Of a stretch of DNA of 8,878 nt, positions 1 through 6,343 are shown one piece after another. Origin of the DNA: Candidatus Hydrothermota bacterium (GTDB lineage Bacteria; Hydrothermota; Hydrothermia; B15-G9). The position numbers were made by a program, and so were the translations under genes. Every line of letters begins with the position of its first letter. Position 1 is the stretch's first letter. Where the stretch lies: assembly GCA_003645975.1 (NCBI GenBank), contig QNDP01000039.1, positions 1-8,878 on the forward strand, read 5' to 3'. The notes under the pieces are model-generated. The model was given only the letters and a program-made list of their open reading frames with translations. It made no database searches and had not been told where the DNA came from.

Positions 1-302
1 AGGATGTCGGGTTCATAACCGTTGAACTCATCGATCCGCACAAGCATTCGAGATCCAAGCACAACACCGAGATCCTTGGCAGCCACAAAGGAATTCATGA
101 GTGTGCTAAGAAAGATAAAAATTTTCTCGTGTCTGAAAGTTGCCGGAGATTTCATTTTGACGACTCCGTTTATGAGGTCTCCCTTCTGGTTTTCCTTGAT
201 AAGTTTCTTAAATTCTTCGTAAGTAGTGCGAAATCTGCGCCTTTGAGTTTGAAACTGTGGCACAGCGTAAAATTTTGTCTCAGGATTTGCCGTCGATTCC
301 AT
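1..302 (-). CDS. Uma2-family endonuclease-like protein (DUF820), N-terminal part only
   Basis: The reading frame starts at the ATG at 302-300 and stays open to the left edge, giving 100 complete codons of a truncated gene. The layout matches the Uma2/DUF820 family of predicted PD-(D/E)xK nucleases: an N-terminal TYEEF segment (residues 27-31), then GDLING (41-46) where the family usually has an acidic residue before a L-I-x-G turn, a conserved His (H58) in a helix, and an EPDI motif (97-100) equivalent to the usual Q/E-P-D-hydrophobic. The C-terminal half with the remaining catalytic residues is outside the window, so activity cannot be judged. A GAGGTG ribosome-binding site lies at 314-309, six bases before the ATG, in the 20-base gap after era. 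Members are common in many copies in cyanobacteria and other bacteria; their biological role is poorly known. Family call is by motif recognition. Confidence 0.8.
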   Translation of the reverse strand, partial: MESTANPETKFYAVPQFQTQRRRFRTTYEEFKKLIKENQKGDLINGVVKMKSPATFRHEKIFIFLSTLMNSFVAAKDLGVVLGSRMLVRIDEFNGYEPDI

Positions 303-322
303 GTCTTTCACCTCGCAATCAG

Positions 323-1240
323 CTAATATCCAAGCTCTTTAAGGAATCTTTGGTCTTTGCGCCATTTGGGTCTCACCTTAACCCAAAGTTCGAGGAACAC
401 CGGCCGACCAAGAAACTCCTCGATCTCGCGTCTTGCGCGTATTCCGACCCTTTTGAGCGCCTGTCCGTTCCGCCCTATCAAAATTGGCTTCTGGGACTCG
501 CGCTCGACATAGATGATCGCACGAATGTAATCCTTGCCACCGTGTTCCGGATCGGATTCTATGAACTCCTCTATCTCGACTGCTGTCGAATAGGGTATCT
601 CCTCACCATAAAGTTGGAACACCTTTTCACGAATTATTTCGCTGACGAAAAACCTTTCGGGTCTATCGGTGAGCATATCTTCGGGATAAAACGGCTCACC
701 TTCGGGCAGATGTTTGATTATGACATCGAGCAATTCATCGGTATTTATCAACTTGAGTGCGCTTATAGGGACAACTTCAGCAAATTCAAACAGTTTTGCA
801 TAGGCATCTATAACAGGGAGAATTTCCAGTTTTGGAACTTTATCGATTTTATTGATGGCCAAAATCGTCTTTTTATTCCTTTCCTTGATCGCATCGAGAA
901 TCTTTAAGTCTCCCTCAGTGGGGTCATAAGGTTCCACCATAAAAACCACAAGGTCCGCCTCGTCGATGGCCTCGATAGCTCGTTTGACCATAAGTTTATG
1001 AAGTTCATATTTCTCCTTCTCCATTATTCCCGGAGTGTCCAGAAAAATGACTTGATAGTTTTCACCGTTTAAGATTCCGAGAACTCTGTGTCTGGTAGTT
1101 TGCGGTTTAGGCGTTACGATAGACAGTTTAAATCGCAAAAAGTTATTGATTAAAGTGGATTTACCGACATTTGGGCGGCCAACTATTGCCACATAACCCG
1201 ACTTGAACGACTCATTTTTTCCAGATAATTGTGAATTCAT
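323..1240 (-). CDS. era: GTPase Era, ribosome assembly factor
   Basis: Era binds the 3' end of 16S rRNA and assists maturation of the small ribosomal subunit. From the chosen start the product is 305 aa, normal for the family. Numbering from a possible earlier ATG at 1255 (5 residues longer), the GTPase motifs are all present: P-loop GRPNVGKST (26-34), the Era switch region TTRHRVLG (53-60), DTPG (73-76), NKID (135-138) and SAL (165-167). A C-terminal KH RNA-binding domain follows, with GRNG at about 261-264 and the family-typical tail rich in K, R and W. I prefer the ATG at 1240 because an AGGAAGG ribosome-binding site sits just before it; the ATG at 1255 has a weaker GAGG. Either start lies inside the 3' end of the preceding barrel gene (29 or 44 bases of overlap), suggesting coupled translation. 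A Uma2-family gene follows after 20 bases. Identification is secure. Confidence 0.97.
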   Translation of the reverse strand: MNSQLSGKNESFKSGYVAIVGRPNVGKSTLINNFLRFKLSIVTPKPQTTRHRVLGILNGENYQVIFLDTPGIMEKEKYELHKLMVKRAIEAIDEADLVVFMVEPYDPTEGDLKILDAIKERNKKTILAINKIDKVPKLEILPVIDAYAKLFEFAEVVPISALKLINTDELLDVIIKHLPEGEPFYPEDMLTDRPERFFVSEIIREKVFQLYGEEIPYSTAVEIEEFIESDPEHGGKDYIRAIIYVERESQKPILIGRNGQALKRVGIRARREIEEFLGRPVFLELWVKVRPKWRKDQRFLKELGY

Positions 1241-2540
1241 ATTGCCTTCCTGCATATTTCCAACCTCGATAAATTTCGGGGGATTTTCCGAGCAAATTTG
1301 TTATTGAAAATTTAGTTTCAAAATTATACGGTAACGCAAGGGATAAAGCCATATTGTCAATTCTATAAGGCTCAAGTGGTTCGGCCGATTCCGACGGCTT
1401 TCGTTCGCCTACAAAGTTGGAAGACAAGGACACCGACAGACGGCCCCAAAATATTTCAAGATTCACAACCCCAGAATACATGGGGATGTTATAGATGCCA
1501 TCCGCTGAGAAGACATAATTTCCAAATACTTTGAACGATATAGGTCTGGCTTTTCGTTCGATGGAGATAGACATGCGTGTTAAGGAGAAAGAGTTTGAAA
1601 CAGAATATGTTGGTATCGAATCACCTTCCAAAACGATCAAATTTTCACCGTTGCGCCGTTCCGCCGACATAGAAAATTTAAATAGCTTGTTGCTTCCCAG
1701 CGAATAGCCCATTTCCAGCGTCCTCACGATACCATGGAACGGAAAATCTTTTGTTGTCGATGGGCTGACGAAATCTGCATCTGGAGATACCGGCACATCC
1801 ACATCGAAATCGTATCTTCCAAAAGCCACAAAATTGGCTGCTGGATGAAGTTGGAAACTCAATGTCGGCATTATGGCGTGTCGATATATCGGGTTTATAG
1901 AGACACCGAGAGCCAACAAGAGCTCATCAAAAGGCAACCAGCGGAACATGTATTCTGCGGTTCCAAAGCCAGATTTCTGGGTGAATGAATATAATCCTTT
2001 GATTTTTAGAGTGTTGATTAACCGTTCGTGGACAGGAAGGAATATCCCAGCATCCACATTACCGGCCGCTTCGTCGAAAGAGTTATAATCGTCCCAAACT
2101 TTTTTGTATTTTACCTCTGTCGTGAAATACACAAATGTGGATTCTTCTGTAACCTCGAAAATTTGCAGTCTGGAATGAATATCAGTGTATTTTATCCCTT
2201 TTCTCAGCCATGCTCGCGCATCAGACACAATTTCAATCCCATGCACTTCGTCTAAAAAACCGAGATGCAAATTCGCCGTATCGAAATAGCAGAAGTCCTT
2301 TCCATTGCCATAGTTAAATTTGAGATCGAACTTTTCGGAGTGAGTAAACAATCCGCCTGCCCTGCCGCGCCATGGCTGCACCCAAAACCCCAATGCCGGC
2401 CGAGATGGGAATGAAGCGACAAAGAATGGAGGATGGTTAAGGGCGATATTGCGGTCTGGCCACAATGTATCGCTTGGGAACGCAGGATATTGCGGATGTG
2501 TCAAAAGCATTGCAGACATCAATAAGTTTAAGATTGTCAT
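1212..2540 (-). CDS. Predicted outer-membrane beta-barrel protein, function unknown
   Basis: A 442-aa protein with a short hydrophobic N-terminus (about residues 1-14) that could be a Sec signal, followed by many alternating polar/hydrophobic, aromatic-rich stretches with no long hydrophobic helix, as in outer-membrane barrels. The last ~55 residues resemble the final strands of TonB-dependent receptors: an NLLGK turn, then AGRQYEFTIIW and two lysines. I see no N-terminal plug domain or TonB box, so it is not a standard receptor. The frame could extend upstream to 2603, but the ATG at 2540 has an excellent GGAAGGAGG ribosome-binding site, precedes the hydrophobic leader, and forms an ATGA overlap with the stop of the permease gene. 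That implies translational coupling with lipopolysaccharide export. Its 3' end overlaps era. I do not recognise a named family; a porin, LPS-related barrel or small TonB-type transporter are all possible. Confidence 0.75.
   Translation of the reverse strand: MTILNLLMSAMLLTHPQYPAFPSDTLWPDRNIALNHPPFFVASFPSRPALGFWVQPWRGRAGGLFTHSEKFDLKFNYGNGKDFCYFDTANLHLGFLDEVHGIEIVSDARAWLRKGIKYTDIHSRLQIFEVTEESTFVYFTTEVKYKKVWDDYNSFDEAAGNVDAGIFLPVHERLINTLKIKGLYSFTQKSGFGTAEYMFRWLPFDELLLALGVSINPIYRHAIMPTLSFQLHPAANFVAFGRYDFDVDVPVSPDADFVSPSTTKDFPFHGIVRTLEMGYSLGSNKLFKFSMSAERRNGENLIVLEGDSIPTYSVSNSFSLTRMSISIERKARPISFKVFGNYVFSADGIYNIPMYSGVVNLEIFWGRLSVSLSSNFVGERKPSESAEPLEPYRIDNMALSLALPYNFETKFSITNLLGKSPEIYRGWKYAGRQYEFTIIWKK
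1245..1251 (-). promoter_or_regulatory. Ribosome-binding site favouring the shorter Era start
   Basis: AGGAAGG on the minus strand, four bases before the ATG at 1240. The spacing is slightly short but the match is better than that of the alternative ATG at 1255. The two starts differ by five residues outside the GTPase domain, so the choice does not affect function. Confidence 0.6.
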
Positions 2541-3676
2541 ATTCTTTCCTCCTTCCGAATCAGGAAAATAGCCAAAATCAGTGTTATTATAACGGGCATC
2601 CATGCGGCTAAGATGCCGTCCATCATGCCCTTCCTTGCTAACTCCTCACTTCCAATCATCACGATATAGTAACCTGTAAATGTCATGAAAGAAATTCCGA
2701 AGGCTACGCCATAACCTCCGCGCCTTGTCATCACAGCCAGAGGCGCCCCGAGCATCAAAAACACTATCGAAGCCAAAGCCATAGCGAACCTTTTATTTAA
2801 CTCCAACTCAAGCACATTTATCATTCTGCGTTTCCATTTGAATTGAATGGTGTCTTGGACCCTTTCGATGCTTTCCTCCATCTTTTTTATCTCGTTCCAA
2901 AGCATCGGCACGGTTTTCTCTCTGTGCTGTCGATATTTGCGTTTTCCCTCCTCGATGTTCCTTTCGATGGGTATCTTCACCACATGGGTTTTGAATTTTA
3001 CCTGTCTGTAAAGCTCTGCACCTGTGCCTTCACTTTCATGTATTTCGCCATCAAACAGTTGCATGATAACAGTATCCCCCTGAGCAAGCATTCGGCCGTA
3101 TTTGGCAAAGATCAGCCTCAGATTGCCGTTTGGCAGAGGCTGGTTGATTTTGACATCAAATATTTCGCCTGTCCGTTCGTTCTTTTTGCCGACATAGATC
3201 AAAAAATTTTCAATTTGTGTGAAACTTCGCGCCTCGATCTGGGCTACCGGCTTTAACTTGCCTATTTCAAACAATATATTTCGGAATCTGTGATTGGCCT
3301 CTGGCATCGGCACAGCGTTGAACCATGCGAGGAACAGGCTAACGAAAACGGCTGTCACTATTGGCGCTGTCATCATCCTTTTTAGACTGATACCCAAAGA
3401 TTTTGCTGCAAGTATCTCAAAATCCTGCGACATGCGACCAAAGGCGACGAGGGAGGCCACCAACATCGACATCGGAACGGTCATGCTCAGGATGTAGGCA
3501 AGCACGTAGGTCAACATCTTTACAACAACGCCAAATGCCACGCCCTTTTTGACCACGAGATCCGCCAACCTTATGAGGTAGTCCAAAATCATGATGAAAG
3601 TCAAAACAGCCATGCTTCCCAGAAATGGAGGGATATGTTCTCGAACGATGTATCTGTCTAAGGTCTTGATGAGCAT
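2537..3676 (-). CDS. LptF/LptG-family permease of the lipopolysaccharide export ABC transporter
   Basis: LptF and LptG are the paired inner-membrane subunits that, with the ATPase LptB, extract lipopolysaccharide from the inner membrane and pass it to the LptC-A-D bridge. The 379-aa product has the family plan (YjgP/YjgQ): the N-terminal LDRYIVREHIPPFL segment, about three membrane helices (to ~residue 120), a long soluble beta-rich periplasmic region (~130-285, including the FDGEIHE segment), then three C-terminal helices with the hallmark LNKRFAMALASIVF and GAPLAV. I cannot decide between LptF and LptG, and the partner gene is not in this window. The ATG at 3676 is chosen over an in-frame TTG at 3694 because GGGGTGAT precedes it at suitable distance and the family N-terminus starts there. 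It follows the transpeptidase gene by 25 bases and overlaps the barrel gene by 4 bases (ATGA). Confidence 0.93.
   Translation of the reverse strand: MLIKTLDRYIVREHIPPFLGSMAVLTFIMILDYLIRLADLVVKKGVAFGVVVKMLTYVLAYILSMTVPMSMLVASLVAFGRMSQDFEILAAKSLGISLKRMMTAPIVTAVFVSLFLAWFNAVPMPEANHRFRNILFEIGKLKPVAQIEARSFTQIENFLIYVGKKNERTGEIFDVKINQPLPNGNLRLIFAKYGRMLAQGDTVIMQLFDGEIHESEGTGAELYRQVKFKTHVVKIPIERNIEEGKRKYRQHREKTVPMLWNEIKKMEESIERVQDTIQFKWKRRMINVLELELNKRFAMALASIVFLMLGAPLAVMTRRGGYGVAFGISFMTFTGYYIVMIGSEELARKGMMDGILAAWMPVIITLILAIFLIRKEERI
2548..2556 (-). promoter_or_regulatory. Ribosome-binding site of the beta-barrel gene
   Basis: GGAAGGAGG on the minus strand, seven bases before the ATG at 2540 and inside the last codons of the Lpt permease gene. 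It sets the start of the barrel protein at its hydrophobic leader rather than at the upstream in-frame ATG at 2603, and supports translational coupling through the ATGA overlap. Confidence 0.85.
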
Positions 3677-3701
3677 GAAGTTATCACCCCACAACCGGAT
3701 T

Positions 3702-4355
3702 TTACGGCACTATGTCCACAAGAGTGGATTCGCGCACCATTTCAAATAGTTCGATCACATCTTTGTTCCTCATCCTAATGCAGCCGAAAGAGGTTGACAG
3801 TCCTATAAGTCCCTCTTCGGCAGTGCCATGAATGTAAATAAATCTCTCTTTTGAATCGATTCCGGGGCCTTTGTTAACGCCCTCTTCGAGTCCTTCAAGC
3901 CTCAAAATCCTCGAAGTTATGTAATCCTTCGGTAGATTGACCGGCCTGCGTTCGATCTTTGCAATTTTTCCAGTCGGTTTTCGACCTTTGAAAATCATTC
4001 CAAGCGGCTGTCCCTCGCCGATTTTTTCACAAATCATGTGCATTCCGGGCGGCGTTTTGTAACTTCCTGCCTCGCTTCCGACGCCAAACCTTGAAGTCGA
4101 TACATCGTAGCTCCTTATGACCTCTCCATCCGATCTGACGAGATAAAGTTTGTTGATTCTGGCTATGATGACGATAGCCGTGTCTCCGTCCTCAAGTCCA
4201 AACTTCCGCATTCTCTTCAGAGAAACCTGAATAAGGGAATCAATTTGCCTCTGAGGCAGTGTATCGGTCTTGAATCCGGTTGGGACATGGGAGCTGTCTT
4301 TCAAAGTTTTTGTGTTTCCTCCCATTGCTATGAGTATCAAAATGATAAATTTCAT
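3702..4355 (-). CDS. L,D-transpeptidase catalytic domain protein (YkuD/ErfK family)
   Basis: L,D-transpeptidases form 3-3 peptidoglycan cross-links or attach proteins to the wall in the periplasm, using a catalytic cysteine. This 217-aa product begins with a short hydrophobic leader (residues 1-12), then has the YkuD domain from about residue 59: IVIIARINKLYLVR opens the fold, KTPPGMH is at 100-106, and the catalytic signature has H176-G-T, then S189-F-G-C192-I-R-M. C192 is the presumed nucleophile. The position that is often His or Ser before the G-C pair is Phe here. The frame is open 59 codons further upstream (to 4532), but that extension is Arg-rich and unlike the family, and the ATG at 4355 directly precedes the leader, so I start there; the upstream GGGGCAGGAG is only a fair ribosome-binding site. 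It heads the envelope gene set, 25 bases before the Lpt permease. Cross-linking versus another YkuD activity cannot be told. Confidence 0.9.
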   Translation of the reverse strand: MKFIILILIAMGGNTKTLKDSSHVPTGFKTDTLPQRQIDSLIQVSLKRMRKFGLEDGDTAIVIIARINKLYLVRSDGEVIRSYDVSTSRFGVGSEAGSYKTPPGMHMICEKIGEGQPLGMIFKGRKPTGKIAKIERRPVNLPKDYITSRILRLEGLEEGVNKGPGIDSKERFIYIHGTAEEGLIGLSTSFGCIRMRNKDVIELFEMVRESTLVDIVP

Positions 4356-4644
4356 GGCTCCTGCCCCTGTGTTAAAAATTTTTCTGTCGTAATGGTCGGT
4401 TGGCCACAAATGGGCATTCAAAGCTCTTGTTCTGTCCCCAAAACGGAATATTCGATTACGGGATCGTAGCCGACCTGTCCAATTCGATGTGGTCGATTTT
4501 AGTCCTAACCTTCTGATACAGCTCATTTTCACAAAAATTCAAAAATCTTTTGAGAGTTTGAAAAATTTTATTGACATTTTCAACGAATGAAAAGAAAGCG
4601 CCGCCGAAGGCGGCGCAGATTATAATCCCCGTTCCTTTTTTAGT
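4356..4644. other. Intergenic region between the hydrogenase and envelope gene sets
   Basis: This 289-base stretch holds the hydrogenase terminator (described separately), an AT-rich segment (about 4521-4590) and the leader of the L,D-transpeptidase gene. Short open frames exist on the minus strand, but none has a good start, a ribosome-binding site or a recognisable product. A minus-strand promoter for the envelope genes is expected here; the best match I find is TTGAAT (4542-4537) and TATCAG (4518-4513) with an 18-base spacer, which is weak. Two 6-base complementary pairs are present in the leader (4388-4399 against 4455-4460 and 4470-4475). I recognise no riboswitch or RNA gene. Confidence 0.5.
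4587..4616 (-). terminator. Rho-independent terminator after the hydrogenase operon
   Basis: A perfect 8-bp GC-only stem (4598-4605 with 4609-4616) closes a 3-base loop. Read on the minus strand it is followed by TTTCTTTTC, a U-rich run. On the plus strand no T-run follows, so it acts in one direction. It lies 28 bases past the stop of the maturation protease gene and marks the end of the hydrogenase transcript. Confidence 0.9.
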
Positions 4645-5058
4645 TTAGTTCGTCTCTTTTAGATGTCGCACAAGTTTCTGGACGCCAGATTCTACCTCGT
4701 CGGAAAGCTGATTCCCGAAATGGACATCTTTGACCTGAATCCCGTAAATCACTATCTCCTCGCAGCAGGGCTTTACAAGTTCGACAAACAGGGAGATTGG
4801 AATCATGTGGGTCGAGATGGTGAAATTGTCGATCTCACTCGGATCCAAAATCCTGAATTCGCCGGGTTCTCCGTCAAAATGGGCTGCGTCAAGTATCAAC
4901 AACTTTTTCGGCCGTCTTCTGCAAATGTCCTCAACATATTGCTCAGGGGAGACATCGCAAATAATCACATCGAAGGAGTCTTTGAGGAGTTCGGCTGCTC
5001 TCACTCCAGCGCCGTCGTCAGAGCGCCAGATATTCCCTATGCCACAGACCAGCACCAT
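4645..5058 (-). CDS. [NiFe] hydrogenase maturation protease (peptidase M52, HycI/HyaD family)
   Basis: These endopeptidases recognise the Ni loaded into the hydrogenase large subunit and clip its C-terminal tail, letting the active site close. The 137-aa product has the family features: VLVCGIGN at the N-terminus (residues 2-9), R-S-D-D-G at 12-16, LILDAAHF with D57, and STHMIPISL with H84. By analogy with E. coli HybD, the acidic residue at 14-15, D57 and H84 are the Ni ligands. The frame continues upstream to 5121, but the family starts a few residues before GIGN, so the ATG at 5058 is chosen. It begins 4 bases after the large-subunit stop with only a weak ribosome-binding site, suggesting translational coupling. 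Its obvious substrate is the HydA-type subunit encoded immediately upstream. The terminator follows. The family is certain; the specific symbol is not assigned. Confidence 0.94.
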   Translation of the reverse strand: MVLVCGIGNIWRSDDGAGVRAAELLKDSFDVIICDVSPEQYVEDICRRRPKKLLILDAAHFDGEPGEFRILDPSEIDNFTISTHMIPISLFVELVKPCCEEIVIYGIQVKDVHFGNQLSDEVESGVQKLVRHLKETN

Positions 5059-5062
5059 ATCG

Positions 5063-6343
5063 TTACTTTTTGATGACCTTGACGAGGTGGACGCTGCAAC
5101 TGATGCACGGGTCATAAGCACGAGCGATCATTTCGAGGGGTAACTCAAGGTCTTGCACACCTTGTTTCAAGAGGTTTTTCACGGCGTTGCGCATATACTT
5201 CTCAGCGTCATCGAGGTTTTGTGCGGTCGGAACCAAATAGTCGGCGTATTTCACACGCCCGTTCTCCATCTCGGTGTGGTGGATCAGAAGGCCTCTTGGA
5301 GCCTCGACCAAACCTGTTCCGGCTCCGGTGTCCCTGCCACGAGTCGATTCCTCAAGCGGCGTTGCTTTGATCTCGTCCACGAGTTTGGGGATATGTTCAA
5401 GACAGTAAAGGATTTCGATGGCTTGAGCTATGTTGTTGAAGTGCGGGTTCTTATGCCATCTCTCGTTGTAAAGCTTTTTGAAATAGTCAGCGGCGAGTCC
5501 ATCGAGCCTATCCCGCATGTTCAAGATACGGGCTAATGCGCCGACACTGTAAGGCTTGCCTTTGTAACGACATCTTTTAGCGAATGAGTGGGGCACTACA
5601 CGCTCATTTAAAGCCGTTTGATAATCGTCAGCGGCATAGGTCTCTCCTGTGGAGACATAGATGGTATCAGCTCGGAAATCGTAAGTCCCATCTTCCGGCC
5701 AGACGGAGATAAAAATCGTCTCCTCCTCGAGGTAATCCGGGACATCAACTTCGTTCCAGAACTGGATGCCCCGCTCGATGGTTGGAATCAGCTCCATCGC
5801 TCTAAGTTTGATCCATTCCAACTCCTCGTCTGTCGGTATCTTTCCAATTCCGCCTACCTGAAGGTTTTCGCCATGAATCCTTCTCCCGGCCACTATTTCC
5901 ATCACCTTGTTGCCGAACTTCTTGAGTTCGAGTCCACCGATCACTTCGTCCGGGAACTGCCGAATCATGGCAATTGCATCGGGATACCCGAAATAATCAG
6001 GTAATGCAAGCAGATAGTAGTGGAGCGAATGGCTTTCGATCATTTCTCCGTAGTGTGCGAGCTTCCGCAAAAGGTGAATCTTTCGGCCGACTTTGACATC
6101 GAGTGCGCGCTCAATTGCACGAATTTCGGCCAGTGTGTGCGAAACGAAGCAGATTGCGCATATCCTCGAAGCTATTGCGACAGCCTCTTGCGGATCTTTG
6201 CCCACGACAAGCTGTTCAAAGAGTCTCGGTCCTTCAAATATCTCGAATTTCACCTCTTTGACCATGTCATTTTCGATATAGACCTCTATGCCACCGTGTC
6301 CCTCGACTCTTGCAAGTGGTTCTATGAAAATGTGCTTATCCAT
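5063..6343 (-). CDS. hydA: [NiFe] hydrogenase large (alpha) subunit, group 3b sulfhydrogenase type
   Basis: Carries the Ni-Fe active site that splits or forms H2 in the cytoplasm. The 426-aa length is close to archaeal HydA. The N-terminal family motif RVEGH is at 12-16. The active-site cysteines are in R60-I-C62-A-I-C65 (L1) and D411-P-C413-I-S-C416-S-V-H419 (L2). L1 has Ala where many hydrogenases have Gly. Processing after H419 would remove only seven residues (LVKVIKK), similar in kind to the very short tail of the Pyrococcus enzyme. The ATG at 6343 overlaps the small-subunit stop by 8 bases and has GGAAGGAG seven bases before it. No membrane segment or Tat signal is present, as expected for a soluble hydrogenase. 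The maturation protease gene follows after 4 bases. The placement in group 3b rests on the neighbouring hydB-, hydG- and hydD-like genes. It is not the F420-reducing type, because the partner subunits are different. Confidence 0.95.
   Translation of the reverse strand: MDKHIFIEPLARVEGHGGIEVYIENDMVKEVKFEIFEGPRLFEQLVVGKDPQEAVAIASRICAICFVSHTLAEIRAIERALDVKVGRKIHLLRKLAHYGEMIESHSLHYYLLALPDYFGYPDAIAMIRQFPDEVIGGLELKKFGNKVMEIVAGRRIHGENLQVGGIGKIPTDEELEWIKLRAMELIPTIERGIQFWNEVDVPDYLEEETIFISVWPEDGTYDFRADTIYVSTGETYAADDYQTALNERVVPHSFAKRCRYKGKPYSVGALARILNMRDRLDGLAADYFKKLYNERWHKNPHFNNIAQAIEILYCLEHIPKLVDEIKATPLEESTRGRDTGAGTGLVEAPRGLLIHHTEMENGRVKYADYLVPTAQNLDDAEKYMRNAVKNLLKQGVQDLELPLEMIARAYDPCISCSVHLVKVIKK

Noticed and set aside
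257..907. Plus-strand open frame of 216 codons opposite era
   Set aside because: It lies wholly antisense to a clear era gene, has no recognisable domain and no convincing ribosome-binding site. It is explained by codon composition on the coding strand.
4356..4532. A 59-residue N-terminal extension of the L,D-transpeptidase
   Set aside because: The frame is open, but the sequence is Arg-rich, unlike the family, and would bury the hydrophobic leader. The ATG at 4355 fits better.
4571..4606. Plus-strand TTGACA as a possible -35 promoter element
   Set aside because: No acceptable -10 element lies at the right distance and no plus-strand gene follows. The hairpin directly downstream is a minus-strand terminator.
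4453..4647. Short minus-strand open frame ending in LDRSATIP with a TAA at about 4453
   Set aside because: It runs through the terminator hairpin, has no ATG or GTG start with a ribosome-binding site, and the product is not recognisable. Other frames here are equally open.
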